64,000 bases of DNA from Anaerocolumna sp. (GTDB taxonomy: Bacteria; Bacillota; Clostridia; Lachnospirales; Lachnospiraceae), in NCBI GenBank assembly GCA_029239975.1, contig JARBTX010000001.1:62001-126000 (forward strand), written 5' to 3'. Below, in pieces: positions 38,815-48,622 of the stretch; position 1 is the stretch's first letter; each line of letters starts with the position of its first letter. Both the position numbers and the translations under genes were made by a program. Under the pieces are notes generated by a model. That model was not told where the DNA came from, did not search any database, and saw nothing but the letters and a program-made list of their open reading frames with translations.

Positions 38815-40410
38815 ATGAAACTCACAGATTTTTTCGCTTTATTAGGCGGACTAGCATTATTTTTATATGGTATGAAGATCATGGGTGATGGTCTTGAATT
38901 AGTAGCAGGAACACAATTGCAGAAAATTCTTGAAAAATTAACAACAAATCGCTTTTTAGGTATGTTAGTAGGTGTTGGTGTAACTGCTATCATTCAAAGC
39001 TCATCTGCAACTACAGTCATGGTTGTTGGTTTTGTTAATGCAGGTTTGATGAATTTATCTCAAGCAATTGGTGTTATCATGGGTGCTAATATTGGAACAA
39101 CTGTAACCGGTCAATTAATTGCACTTGATATCGGTACAATAGCACCAGTAATCGCTTTTGTCGGTGTATTACTTATATTCTTTGCTAAAAGACAAAGACT
39201 GAATCATTTAGGATTAGTTATTATTGGTTTAGGTATGTTATTTATAGGAATGACTACAATGAGTGGTGCAATGAAGCCACTTAGAGATGTTCCTGAATTT
39301 AGATCTTTAATGACTAATTTTAGCAATCCTTTCGTAGGCGTTTTAACAGGTACACTTGTAACATGTATCATTCAAAGTTCATCTGCATCCGTAGGTATTC
39401 TACAAGCAATGGCAGCACAAGGATTAATTGGTATTGGTGGCGCTATGTATGTAGTTTTTGGACAAAATATTGGTACATGTATCACAGCATTACTTGCATC
39501 TATTGGAAGCAGTAAAAACGCAAGAAGAGCTGCATTATGTCATGTATTATTCAATGTTTTCGGAACAGTATTATTTATCACTGTAAGCTTTATATTGCCG
39601 CTCGATGAGTGGATGATAAAACTAGCACCTGGTGATACAGTAAAGCAAATTGCTAACTTGCATACAAGTTTCAATATTGCTACAACTATTCTACTATTAC
39701 CTTTTGGTTCAATGTTAGGAAAAATAGCTCTTAAGTTAATTAAAGGTGAAGATAAAACTGATACTCAAATGAAATTAGAGTTTATCGATAATAATAAAAT
39801 GATTGAGACTTCTGTTGCTATCGTAAGTTTAGAAGCAGAATTAAGCAGAATGGAAGCTCTTACAAGAGATAATATTGCACTTGCTATGTCTGATTTTAAT
39901 AATCCTGATAAAGCAATCTTTGATAAAGTAAATTATCAAGAAGATGTTATCGATTTCTTAAATAAAGAGATTAAAAAATTCATTATTAAAACCAATGAAT
40001 TAAATCTTTCAAAAGATTCATCCTTAGCTATTAATAAACAATTAGTAATTACAAGTAATCTAGAGCGTATTGGTGATCATGCATTAAATGTAGCAGAACA
40101 CACAAATCAATGTGCAGAACATAATCTAACTTTCTCTGCAAAAGGTTTAGAAGAACTTGGTATGATTCGTGATGCTATTCTTGAGATGTTTTCAATTATT
40201 GAAAATAAAAGCTTCACTTACGCTCAACGAAAAGAAAAAGTATCCTTATTAGAAACTAAGGTAGATAGATATACAGAACAATTTAGAAATAATCACATTG
40301 ATCGCGTTACAAATGGTGAATGTAATATTGAATCTGGAATTTTATATGATGAGATATTGACTGATTTAGAACGTGTAGCTGATCATTTAATGAATATCGC
40401 TGAAGCATAA
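38815..40410 (+). CDS. Na+/phosphate cotransporter with PhoU-like domain
   Basis: A 531-residue NptA/YjbB-type protein. The membrane part (about 1-310) has the inverted duplicated motif QSSSATTVM (about 62) and QSSSASVGI (about 187), the hallmark of type II Na/Pi transporters. The cytoplasmic C-terminus (about 340-531) is two PhoU-like helical bundles (ERIGDHALNVAEH and ERVADHLMNIAEA). AGGAGG site. A PhoB-type response regulator and kinase lie immediately downstream. Confidence 0.93.
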   Translation: MKLTDFFALLGGLALFLYGMKIMGDGLELVAGTQLQKILEKLTTNRFLGMLVGVGVTAIIQSSSATTVMVVGFVNAGLMNLSQAIGVIMGANIGTTVTGQLIALDIGTIAPVIAFVGVLLIFFAKRQRLNHLGLVIIGLGMLFIGMTTMSGAMKPLRDVPEFRSLMTNFSNPFVGVLTGTLVTCIIQSSSASVGILQAMAAQGLIGIGGAMYVVFGQNIGTCITALLASIGSSKNARRAALCHVLFNVFGTVLFITVSFILPLDEWMIKLAPGDTVKQIANLHTSFNIATTILLLPFGSMLGKIALKLIKGEDKTDTQMKLEFIDNNKMIETSVAIVSLEAELSRMEALTRDNIALAMSDFNNPDKAIFDKVNYQEDVIDFLNKEIKKFIIKTNELNLSKDSSLAINKQLVITSNLERIGDHALNVAEHTNQCAEHNLTFSAKGLEELGMIRDAILEMFSIIENKSFTYAQRKEKVSLLETKVDRYTEQFRNNHIDRVTNGECNIESGILYDEILTDLERVADHLMNIAEA

Positions 40411-40433
40411 ATTAAAAATTAGGTTAATTTCAA

Positions 40434-40480
40434 AATATCACATAATTCGATTATACGATTATGTGGTATTTTTTTATAAC
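40434..40480 (+). terminator. Terminator of the Na/Pi cotransporter gene
   Basis: Hairpin CACATAATTCG/CGATTATGTG followed by TATTTTTTTAT, 30 bp after the stop. Confidence 0.82.
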
Positions 40481-40575
40481 ATCTTCCATTTTTAGCATAT
40501 TTTTTTGATTTGTCACATAAAGGACATAATTATTCGTAATAATATCCATATCTTTCTTTGCATGAGGTAAGAAAC

Positions 40576-41262
40576 ATGGAAAATAAAAAAAACATATTAG
40601 TAGTGGATGATGAAATTAGAATTCAACGTATGTTAAAAGATTTTTTAGAAATTAACGGTTATCATATATTCTTAGCATCGGATGGACAAAATGCTCTAGA
40701 TATTTTTTTTGAGCACATAAATGATATTTATCTTGTTTTACTTGATGTTATGATGCCAAGAAAAGATGGATATGCAGTTTTAAATGAAATACGTGAATAT
40801 TCACAAGTTCCCATAATTATGTTAACAGCACGCAGTGAAGAATATGATCAAATCAATTATTATTCACACGGAGCAGATGATTTTTTACCTAAACCTTTTT
40901 CACCGAAGTTATTACTTGCACATATAGATGCTGTACTAAAACGCTGTTATCCAAAAGAAAACCCAATCATTACTGCAGGATCCATAACCATAATAGATGA
41001 CAAAAGAGAGCTTTATATCGAAGATGAAAAAATAGATCTTAGCCCAAAAGAATATGATTTGTTATGTTATTTTATCCATAATATTGGTTTGGTCTTGACA
41101 CGTGACATCATACTTGATTCAGTTTGGGGGCATGATTATGATGGTGACATTAGAACTGTCGATACTCACGTGAAACAATTACGAGCTAAATTAAATACGT
41201 ATAGTTCCTATATCAAGACAATTCATGGTATTGGATATCGCTTTGAGGTGGAAAATGTTTAA
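40576..41262 (+). CDS. OmpR/PhoB-family response regulator
   Basis: A 228-residue two-component regulator. The receiver domain has acidic pocket DD11-12, phospho-acceptor Asp57 (LLDVMMPRKDG), Thr in MLTAR and Lys in LPKPF. The C-terminal winged helix ends DTHVKQLRAKL and GIGYRFE. ATG 40576 has GAGG 8 bases upstream. It overlaps the histidine kinase gene by 8 bp. Position next to a Na/Pi cotransporter hints at phosphate sensing but does not prove it. Confidence 0.94.
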   Translation: MENKKNILVVDDEIRIQRMLKDFLEINGYHIFLASDGQNALDIFFEHINDIYLVLLDVMMPRKDGYAVLNEIREYSQVPIIMLTARSEEYDQINYYSHGADDFLPKPFSPKLLLAHIDAVLKRCYPKENPIITAGSITIIDDKRELYIEDEKIDLSPKEYDLLCYFIHNIGLVLTRDIILDSVWGHDYDGDIRTVDTHVKQLRAKLNTYSSYIKTIHGIGYRFEVENV

Positions 41263-42715
41263 ATCAATTAAAATGAAAATAACTGTTATTACTTTGATTA
41301 TTTTATTTATTGTATTTGGAATACAATTGGCAGCCAACTATCTCTTTGCAGAGACTTTTTATGTAAATCGTAAATACAATGTTATGCAACGCGCATATAA
41401 CACTATCCAAAAATCAAATAACGTATCAGATGATAAACTAGTTAATATTATGGGAGATTATGAAGATAATAATAATTTACAATTCACCATTGCAAACAAA
41501 AGTTTAACAGCGATTTACAACAGTAAACAATACAGTTTTGATGCAAACAAAAACAAGTATAAAATCAGTGCTAATTTTAATTTTAAAGCCAATATTTATA
41601 AATTTAAGAAAGATGCACAACCAGTTATAAAAGAAAAAAAGAATAATAATGATATCTTAATTCTTTATGGAGTGATTGAAAGAAATCAAGAAATCTTTTA
41701 TATATTAATAAGAACACCATTAAAAGCTATAAAGGAAGATATGTATGAGACAAACCTTTTCATCCTATATGTATCTGCAATTGCCTTAATAGCTGGTGTT
41801 TTATTCGTTTATTTATTCGCAAATCAAATATCAAAACCGATAGAAGAAATTGATCGATTCGCCTTAGATGTTTCAAATCTTGATTTTTCTAAAAGGGTAC
41901 ATGAAAGAGATTCAAAAGATGAAATTGGTCGCTTATCTATTAACATAAATAGAATGGCCGATCGATTGGAAAGTACCATTAATGAATTGACAACGGTAAA
42001 TCAAGAACTTGAAAAAGAAATCAGCTATAAAACTAAGATAGATGAAATGAGAAAAGATTTTGTAGCCAATGTATCACATGAGCTAAAAACTCCTCTATCT
42101 GTATTAAATGGCTATGCTGAAATTCTAAAAGATGATATACCAGGTATTGACAAAGAATATTATTATGATGTTATTTTAGATGAAATACAAAATATGTCTA
42201 ATCTAGTACATACTCTTTTGTCTTTATCTTATATGGAAAATAATCTTACCAAAATTGAATTCGAAGATATAAATATAACTGAGTTAGTGTCCAATGTTTT
42301 ATTCACATATGATATATTGTTTTTAGATAAAAACTTAGACTATAATTTTGTAGCTGATGAACATTTTTACGTTTCAGGTAATCGTATATATTTAGAACGA
42401 GCCATTACCAATTATTTGACCAATGCGATTAAACACGCAACGAATGGAAGTGTGATACAAATATCAGTAGTACGTGAGAAGAAAAATATATTTGTTAAAA
42501 TATTTAACGAAGGTGAGTCAATATCGCCTAACGAAATTAATCTAATCTGGGATCGTTTTTACCGCTCTGACAAGGCAAGAACACGGAATATAAATAATAA
42601 TATAGGCATGGGATTATACTTCGTACGAGCTATAATGAATGCTCATCATGGCAGATATGGTGTTAGTAATCAGCCAAATGGTGTAGAATTTTGGTTAAGT
42701 TTAGAAGAAATTTAA
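41255..42715 (+). CDS. Sensor histidine kinase
   Basis: A 486-residue membrane kinase: TM1 (about 7-27), an extracytoplasmic sensor (about 28-160), TM2 (about 167-188), HAMP (190-245), HisKA with phospho-His in VSHELKTPLSVLNGY (about 275) and HATPase (about 375-486; N box NYLTNAIKHA, G boxes including GMGLYFV). ATG 41255 has GAGG six bases upstream and lies inside the last codons of the response regulator. Partner of that regulator. There is no PAS domain, so it is not a textbook PhoR. Confidence 0.93.
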   Translation: MFKSIKMKITVITLIILFIVFGIQLAANYLFAETFYVNRKYNVMQRAYNTIQKSNNVSDDKLVNIMGDYEDNNNLQFTIANKSLTAIYNSKQYSFDANKNKYKISANFNFKANIYKFKKDAQPVIKEKKNNNDILILYGVIERNQEIFYILIRTPLKAIKEDMYETNLFILYVSAIALIAGVLFVYLFANQISKPIEEIDRFALDVSNLDFSKRVHERDSKDEIGRLSININRMADRLESTINELTTVNQELEKEISYKTKIDEMRKDFVANVSHELKTPLSVLNGYAEILKDDIPGIDKEYYYDVILDEIQNMSNLVHTLLSLSYMENNLTKIEFEDINITELVSNVLFTYDILFLDKNLDYNFVADEHFYVSGNRIYLERAITNYLTNAIKHATNGSVIQISVVREKKNIFVKIFNEGESISPNEINLIWDRFYRSDKARTRNINNNIGMGLYFVRAIMNAHHGRYGVSNQPNGVEFWLSLEEI

Positions 42716-42755
42716 AACAATATACTAGTGGAATCATAACATTCATATAAAAGAA

Positions 42756-42790
42756 ACCCAGAAAAGTAGTTACTTTCCTGGGTTTTTATT
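42756..42790. terminator. Bidirectional terminator between kinase and arylsulfotransferase genes
   Basis: Hairpin AAACCCAG-AAAAGTAG/TACTTTCCTGGGTTT with T-rich tracts on both sides, serving the two convergent genes. Confidence 0.85.
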
Positions 42791-44764
42791 TTATTTAATA
42801 GTAATGCTCTCTTCCGTATTATATCTATCTCCTTTATAATTAACAACAATCTGGTAAGTATCTGCCTCTAAGTTAGATATTGGTATCAATCTATTATACA
42901 CAAGCTTTTTATAGGAAGAATCACCTTCTCCGTCTCCTTTGTAGTCTACTATATAAGAATTTTTCTCTCCAATTAATTCAATCTGAGAGACTGCATGATC
43001 AGTAGTATTCAAATAGAGAATAACATCCTTTAGTGAAAGATTAATGCCTTTATTTAGTGTTTCATCTGGAACCTTTAATTTATTCTTAGTAAGAACTGGT
43101 GAATTAAGAACACCCTTTAAATAATTCGAGCTAGTCTCTAAAGGTTTGGCACATACATTATAATCAACGGTTAATTCATATGCACGGTAAAAGGTATCTT
43201 TTAACGCATATTGATTTAATATTTTCTCTGTTTCATAATCATATTCATAGATCATACCATTCTTATTATCTATTACTGGATCCAAATACCCACCCATGAA
43301 AAAAACACGTCCTGCATCATATTCAATGATTGAATTAGATGTGATTTTAGACTTAACTCCAGCATAAATATGTGGTTGCGTTACGGTCATGTCTTTTTCA
43401 TTGATTGTATAAATAGTTACAAAAGAGTCTGGATTATCATCAAAATAATCAACTTTCCTTGTCTTATGCCAATGGTTATCAAACATAATAACATGCATAG
43501 TATCTGGATTGTTGTCTAAATCCTCCTTCACTTCATAAATGCTATGTGGTTGATAATGCCATATAATATCTCCAATACCAGAGAGTACTTTATCTTCAAA
43601 AGGAGTTCCCGCCCAAAATCTTGGATCACCTAAAATCCAGATTAATTCATTTGTACTCCAATTTACTTTAATACCTGAATGAATATTACGTGGACTTAAT
43701 AAAACGGTATCACTTTCTTCGTTATACGATACTGTGTTTAAATGTGCCCAATCTTCCATATCAACATAGGTATCACCAAAAATGTCAGTTAATACAAGCG
43801 ATTTTACTATTTCACCTGTTTTTCTGTCAATCTCTTGAACCATGTCTTCTATATGATCATCATTCGAGCTTGAAAGTATTAATAAATTTCCACCTGGTGT
43901 CATTTCTGATACATCATGATGTACACCATTCACAGCAAAGTATATTTGATAAACCCTTCCTAGGTGATCCATCTCATACATTTGACTGGCAAATGGTTTT
44001 GATATAGTTTGGACATAAGCATCATCAGAAAACACAATAAATCGTTTATCAGATAATGGGAACATGCCGTATCCATCCGTTTCAATGGTCAAATACCAAC
44101 GAATATCACCATTGCTATCAAAAGCAAAAGGATATGGCGTTCCTTGACCTGATACTTCAATTAATCCGTATGCTGATTCTGCTGTGACTGAAACAGGATC
44201 CACCATATCTTTCATGGAAGAAGGTAACGTATCAGTTTCTACCATAATGGTATTGGAATCAACAACTTTCCCCTGGTCATCCATTAGTTCGATTATTACC
44301 GTATTCTCTCTATCTGGATATAAACCGATAATAGGAACTCTATGTCTAGTACCGGCTTCAACCACTCCAATAACATCACAATTAGGTGTATTACCTTTCA
44401 CTGTTACTCTAACAGCTAAACTCTTCTCTGTGGTAAATAAAGCTAGTGCTGTAAGTGGTGAATTATGATAAGGGTCTACTACTACTAGTGGATTAGTAAG
44501 TGAGTACTTATCTGATTCCAATTCTTTTTGCAATTGTTCATCTTGCTTTAGTGTTTTAACAGGCATTGAATCTTCCATAGATAATGTTGTTTCAATACTA
44601 TTTAATATATTACTATTTGTAGTGACTGCTGGATGTAATAATTGGTCGGATTCCTTAAAATCACTACTTTCTTTTTTCTGATCAAATCCATAATATAATC
44701 CAAAGATTAATACAGCGATTAATGCAATAGCACTCCAGACCAGAATAACTTTCATTCTTTTCAT
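42791..44764 (-). CDS. Aryl-sulfate sulfotransferase-like protein (membrane-anchored)
   Basis: A 657-residue protein with an N-terminal signal anchor (about 6-24), an ASST_N-type beta domain (about 75-170; NPLVVVDPYHNSPLTALALF) and a six-bladed ASST propeller with catalytic-type histidines in GVHHDVSEM, NIHSG and WHYQPHSI. PLP-free, PAPS-independent ASST enzymes move sulfate between phenols. ATG 44764 with GGAGG is chosen; the 16 codons before it match a leader motif. It is the second gene of a tandem pair with the protein at 44875-47310. Confidence 0.87.
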   Translation of the reverse strand: MKRMKVILVWSAIALIAVLIFGLYYGFDQKKESSDFKESDQLLHPAVTTNSNILNSIETTLSMEDSMPVKTLKQDEQLQKELESDKYSLTNPLVVVDPYHNSPLTALALFTTEKSLAVRVTVKGNTPNCDVIGVVEAGTRHRVPIIGLYPDRENTVIIELMDDQGKVVDSNTIMVETDTLPSSMKDMVDPVSVTAESAYGLIEVSGQGTPYPFAFDSNGDIRWYLTIETDGYGMFPLSDKRFIVFSDDAYVQTISKPFASQMYEMDHLGRVYQIYFAVNGVHHDVSEMTPGGNLLILSSSNDDHIEDMVQEIDRKTGEIVKSLVLTDIFGDTYVDMEDWAHLNTVSYNEESDTVLLSPRNIHSGIKVNWSTNELIWILGDPRFWAGTPFEDKVLSGIGDIIWHYQPHSIYEVKEDLDNNPDTMHVIMFDNHWHKTRKVDYFDDNPDSFVTIYTINEKDMTVTQPHIYAGVKSKITSNSIIEYDAGRVFFMGGYLDPVIDNKNGMIYEYDYETEKILNQYALKDTFYRAYELTVDYNVCAKPLETSSNYLKGVLNSPVLTKNKLKVPDETLNKGINLSLKDVILYLNTTDHAVSQIELIGEKNSYIVDYKGDGEGDSSYKKLVYNRLIPISNLEADTYQIVVNYKGDRYNTEESITIK

Positions 44765-44815
44765 ACAAACCTCCATGTTGCCAAAACAAAGTGTTGTACT
44801 AAGACTGATCACTTT
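44765..44815 (-). promoter_or_regulatory. Hairpin leader before the second arylsulfotransferase gene
   Basis: On the minus strand, CAAAGTG...CACTTTG pairs, followed by TTTTGGCAACATGGAGG and the ATG. The tail matches the lpdA and sufB leaders; the upstream half does not. Confidence 0.4.
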
Positions 44816-44874
44816 GCCCCCGTTTTTAAATCTTGTTAAATTGCTAATATATATTCCATTGTTGTTATTAGGAC

Positions 44875-47310
44875 TTATTCAATGCTATATCCTGTATCAT
44901 AGATTTTTCCATTATTCCTAATGTACACATGATATGAACTATCCTCAAGCCCAACAGTTGAGAACCAAGCGCTAAAATCTATTAAGTTATTTTCAGTGGT
45001 TGTAACATTGTTAGATGATTCTATTTTATATCCAATCACTTGATTTTCATTACTTTTCAAGATGATTGCAGCATCATCGGCTGTTTGATTCCAACTTCCA
45101 TTTACTATATAACGATCAGGATTATGAATAATATCTATTGAAAAATTGCTAGTAATTACAGAATTATCTAAATTAATATCGGTTAAATCTAGCGTCTTAG
45201 TCTCTCCTAAATTACCTAAATAAGTTCCTTCACGAGATAAATCCATATTAACATATTCCGGATACATTGGATAACGATAACTACGATATGCTAAATTGTT
45301 TAAAACTAATTCAAAAACTAATTTGTTGTCTTTTACTTGATTTATATGAGTTAATTTATTGCTCGTTGCTACGTTACTTAATGGTACATCATAGGAATCT
45401 GAATCTTTATCAAATAATATACCACCGGATGTTATCCATATATTATTCTCACTAAGATAGGATGCTCCACTAATAAAAGATGAATACCATTCTGCTCCAT
45501 TTTCTTTACCATATTCCCAAACTTGCTTAACCGTCATATTATCAAAATCCATGTGATAAATTACCGCTCTTGAGTAAACATCATCTCCGGTAACTTTTTC
45601 TTCCATCTCTTCTACTTTTGTACGTCCAGCGCCGTTATCAAACAACAATATATCACCATTTGGTAAAATGGATGCATTATGTTGAGCATATTGCCATTCA
45701 AAATTGTCCCCTACTGGAGTAAAAAACAACTTTTTATCAACATTTTTCCAACCAGTTGGATCACCTAATATCCAACTTAACTTCTTTGTAGTTTTATTTA
45801 CTGCAATAACCGCATCAACATGGCGTCCAGATAAAATGATATTATTTGTTTCTTCATCATACCAAACAGAATTATTATGAAACCAATCTTCTTCTGTACG
45901 ATTTATAGAACCACCATCTGTTGTATCTAAGATTGTTGATAAATCTAATTCATAAACAATATCACCTGTTTTACGGTCAATCTCATAAACATAGTTTTCC
46001 ACTGTAGAAAAATCTACTGGGTCTCCTGCAACAAGCAAATTACCATTCTCTAGCTCATAAAAATCATGATGATACCCGCCAGGAATTAAATAATCATGGA
46101 TTACTCTACCATTTAAATCCATCTCTAAAAGACCTGTACTATAATACTGTGTTTTTAATAAACGTGGTGATGATAACATAATATTGCCATTATTTAAACG
46201 CTTTACTGGAAAGGATTTTCCCTCTAATAACAAACGTGCATCCCCTGCACTATCATAAACTGCAACACCATATACAGGATCAGATTGAATTGATACAAAC
46301 GTTAAATTAGAATAATCATACTCTTCTTTCTCTATGGCAGTTACTTCTGCTTTAATAACGGATGAATTAATATTATCTGTTGTTATTGATACGGTTTTTT
46401 TCGTTCCGTCATCTAATGCAAATATAACCTCAGTTGTAGAACCAGCATATAATCCATATATTGGAACAATATGTGTATTTGATTTTTCAAAAGTAGTTTT
46501 TATATCATCCACTGTTTCCTTACCTTTTACCGTAAGTTCTATTCCCGTTTCTTTCTCCGTATCAAATATAGCTATAGCAGATAACGGTGAATTACCATAT
46601 GGATTAACAACAATAAGTGGGTTATCTAATGTATATCCTTTTTTCGATTCAGTTAAAAGATTATTATCTACATTTTTTTGATTTTCTAAATAATCTACAT
46701 ATTCAGGCACTAAACTATTATCTGCTTTATCTATATCTTCTTTTGTTAAGATGCTGTACTCATATTTTTCATCATTAAAATTGTAAGATAATTTTAAACT
46801 TGTATAACCTTCTTTTACTTCATATGCAATCCAGCCATCATTGGTACCAAAGTTTAAATCAGTACCTGGCATTCTCTTCATACCTAAATCAGAAATAAAC
46901 GAATCATCTAGTCGATTATATTGATTCCCTAAGTCATCGGTTAGATAAAATTTATCCCATTCAATATTTTCCATACTATCTAACTTTTCTATGTTCATTT
47001 TCACAAGACAATATTCATATCCATCTTGTGCTTCTTTTGTGAAAGTGTTCGTTCCCACATCAGTATATCCTAAAACTACGCTGACATTTTCCATAGAAGT
47101 ATCAATTCTATGATCTAGTACATCGATGATCCACCCAGCTACTTCTATCTTAGTCTGTTGTCCCATTGCACTTTCAAGTTCCTCTGTTACATTTTCTGTA
47201 ATATCTTCTTCTTTTGTGGTATCTGTATTCGTATTTTCTTTCTTTTTACATCCAAATAAGGATAATACTACAAATATGAATAGAAATGTAATAATCAATT
47301 TTTTCTTCAT
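44875..47310 (-). CDS. Aryl-sulfate sulfotransferase-like lipoprotein with N-terminal extra domain
   Basis: An 811-residue lipoprotein: lipobox SLFGC (Cys about 21), a Thr/Glu-rich linker, a DUF4352-like immunoglobulin-type domain (about 50-185), the ASST_N-type domain (about 225-320; NPLIVVNPYGNSPLSAIAIF) and the ASST propeller with GGYHHDFYELENG, NNSVWYDEETN and YAQHNASILPNGD. ATG 47310 with GGAGG. It precedes a second ASST gene by 110 bp and both share domain order, so they are paralogues; this one adds the extra N-terminal domain. The sulfate acceptor is unknown. Confidence 0.86.
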   Translation of the reverse strand: MKKKLIITFLFIFVVLSLFGCKKKENTNTDTTKEEDITENVTEELESAMGQQTKIEVAGWIIDVLDHRIDTSMENVSVVLGYTDVGTNTFTKEAQDGYEYCLVKMNIEKLDSMENIEWDKFYLTDDLGNQYNRLDDSFISDLGMKRMPGTDLNFGTNDGWIAYEVKEGYTSLKLSYNFNDEKYEYSILTKEDIDKADNSLVPEYVDYLENQKNVDNNLLTESKKGYTLDNPLIVVNPYGNSPLSAIAIFDTEKETGIELTVKGKETVDDIKTTFEKSNTHIVPIYGLYAGSTTEVIFALDDGTKKTVSITTDNINSSVIKAEVTAIEKEEYDYSNLTFVSIQSDPVYGVAVYDSAGDARLLLEGKSFPVKRLNNGNIMLSSPRLLKTQYYSTGLLEMDLNGRVIHDYLIPGGYHHDFYELENGNLLVAGDPVDFSTVENYVYEIDRKTGDIVYELDLSTILDTTDGGSINRTEEDWFHNNSVWYDEETNNIILSGRHVDAVIAVNKTTKKLSWILGDPTGWKNVDKKLFFTPVGDNFEWQYAQHNASILPNGDILLFDNGAGRTKVEEMEEKVTGDDVYSRAVIYHMDFDNMTVKQVWEYGKENGAEWYSSFISGASYLSENNIWITSGGILFDKDSDSYDVPLSNVATSNKLTHINQVKDNKLVFELVLNNLAYRSYRYPMYPEYVNMDLSREGTYLGNLGETKTLDLTDINLDNSVITSNFSIDIIHNPDRYIVNGSWNQTADDAAIILKSNENQVIGYKIESSNNVTTTENNLIDFSAWFSTVGLEDSSYHVYIRNNGKIYDTGYSIE

Positions 47311-47503
47311 ATAGACCTCCATTTAAAAATTATTGTTTTAGTGCCTTCTAGAAAGTAACATATAGTTTTGAGAAAAATGTGAGAAAGAAACTGCATTATT
47401 TTTCCTAATTGTAGGAGATTAATTTTTCACCAACTATTATTGTTAGTATTATCCACAGATTTACCATTAATACCATTATTGGAATATTTTACTATTAACG
47501 TAC

Positions 47504-47540
47504 AAAAAAAATTGCTAGTATTTCAAAAATACTAGCAATT
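47504..47540 (-). terminator. Terminator after the 45-residue small gene
   Basis: Perfect hairpin ATTGCTAGTATTT/AAATACTAGCAAT followed on the minus strand by eight T, 17 bp after the small gene at 47558-47695. Confidence 0.85.
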
Positions 47541-47557
47541 TAGGAAGTTATAGCGTA

Positions 47558-47695
47558 TTATTTTTTACCTGTACTTGTGTTAGCCTTATTAGAAGTACTT
47601 GTTGAATTAGAAGTGTTAGCATCCACTAAATTAGTGGTCTTATTTTGGCTTTTATTCTTTGCACTAGCACCTTTATTGTCTTTATTTTTTGCCAT
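47558..47695 (-). CDS. Small hydrophilic protein, 45 residues
   Basis: ATG at 47695 with TTAGGA about 8 bases upstream opens a 45-codon frame that starts MAKNKDNKGASAKNKSQNK and ends NTSTGKK; it is almost only Lys, Asn, Ser, Thr and Ala. A perfect terminator follows the stop and the gene lies 9 bp after the HD-protein gene, so it is the last gene of that transcript. Composition suggests an unstructured basic protein; no family is recognised. Confidence 0.65.
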   Translation of the reverse strand: MAKNKDNKGASAKNKSQNKTTNLVDANTSNSTSTSNKANTSTGKK

Positions 47696-47704
47696 GACTT
47701 TTTC

Positions 47705-48388
47705 CTAACCTTTCTTTTTATTTATTTTTCTAAGAAAATGACGTATATCATCTTCTTCTTTTTCTCGATCTAGATTGAGTCTTCCTAATCTATCACACAA
47801 TCCCAACAATGCAAGTTCATCTAAATCCACATTTTTTTTCATTCCTTCAATATCTCCAAAAGGTAAATCCTTTAAAACATAAAGAATATGCATATGGTAT
47901 CTTACCAAGTATACAACGCTTTCTATGAATTCTTCTTGACAAGAGAAATACTCCAGAAATTCTTTGGTTAATATTGCTCCTACCGAATCATGGTCATAAG
48001 ATGTAATTTTTCCTTTTCGGTTCCTGGTAGTATCCGGTTTACCAATGTCATGGAGTAGTGCAGCCCACATAAATACTCTGGGATTTTTGCTTTTATCTCT
48101 TACTTCTGCTGCATTATCAAGTACCAGCATAGTATGGTTCCATGCATTCCCTTCCGGATGGTGAATAGGTGATTGCATTGCCTCTTTTAATCGATACAAC
48201 ATAGTAAAGGGTCTTTCCTTAAAAAGATTATACTTATAAATCTCATTTAAATACTTAGATGGATTCACGTCTTCCATAATATGCTTATCTATGTTATGAA
48301 AAAAATCTACCTTATCGGTGTAACCTTCTTCATTAACATATTTATTATTTCTATCTAAAGTAGTTGTTCCTAAATGAGCATTCTCCAT
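47705..48388 (-). CDS. HD domain phosphohydrolase
   Basis: A 227-residue protein with an HD domain (about 80-205): His in NAWNHTMLVLDNA, the HD pair in ALLHDIGKPDTT (about 110) and a further His-Asp in SYDHDSVG. Metal-dependent HD proteins of this kind hydrolyse nucleotides or phosphodiesters; the fold resembles the CCA-adding-enzyme-associated HDIG group. ATG 48388 with GGAGG; the open frame upstream (TTG at 48400) is less likely. Substrate unknown. Confidence 0.85.
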   Translation of the reverse strand: MENAHLGTTTLDRNNKYVNEEGYTDKVDFFHNIDKHIMEDVNPSKYLNEIYKYNLFKERPFTMLYRLKEAMQSPIHHPEGNAWNHTMLVLDNAAEVRDKSKNPRVFMWAALLHDIGKPDTTRNRKGKITSYDHDSVGAILTKEFLEYFSCQEEFIESVVYLVRYHMHILYVLKDLPFGDIEGMKKNVDLDELALLGLCDRLGRLNLDREKEEDDIRHFLRKINKKKG

Positions 48389-48561
48389 ATTTTCCTCCAA
48401 TTATAGAAAAGCAATTCACCTTATGAAAATCAAGGTTTTTATACTATTTCTCCCTTTCTATGTATTAAAATTATTACCCTTAAAAATTGCTTTTATGCAT
48501 TTATTTTTCGCACTATTTGAGAAGCAAACTTACTATAAAAACTTTATGATTTTTTTAGTAT

Positions 48562-48606
48562 TAAAAAACAGTTACTACAAAAAATACTATTTTGCAGTAA
48601 CTGTTT
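48562..48606 (-). terminator. Terminator of the CoA-disulfide-reductase-like gene
   Basis: Hairpin AAACAGTTACT/AGTAACTGTTT with an AT-rich loop, followed on the minus strand by TTTTTTAA. Confidence 0.83.
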
Positions 48607-48622
48607 AATATTTTAAATTATT

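Noticed and set aside
41255-42715. Naming the kinase PhoR and the regulator PhoB
   Set aside because: The neighbouring Na/Pi cotransporter is suggestive, but the kinase lacks the PAS domain of PhoR and no complete Pho box is present, so only the family is named.
44815-44875. A third full copy of the lpdA/sufB leader
   Set aside because: Only the last 20 bases before the start codon match; the upstream half does not align.
48423-48608. A 61-codon plus-strand frame between the HD gene and the sulfur protein gene
   Set aside because: It crosses the terminator at 48562-48606 and has no ribosome site.
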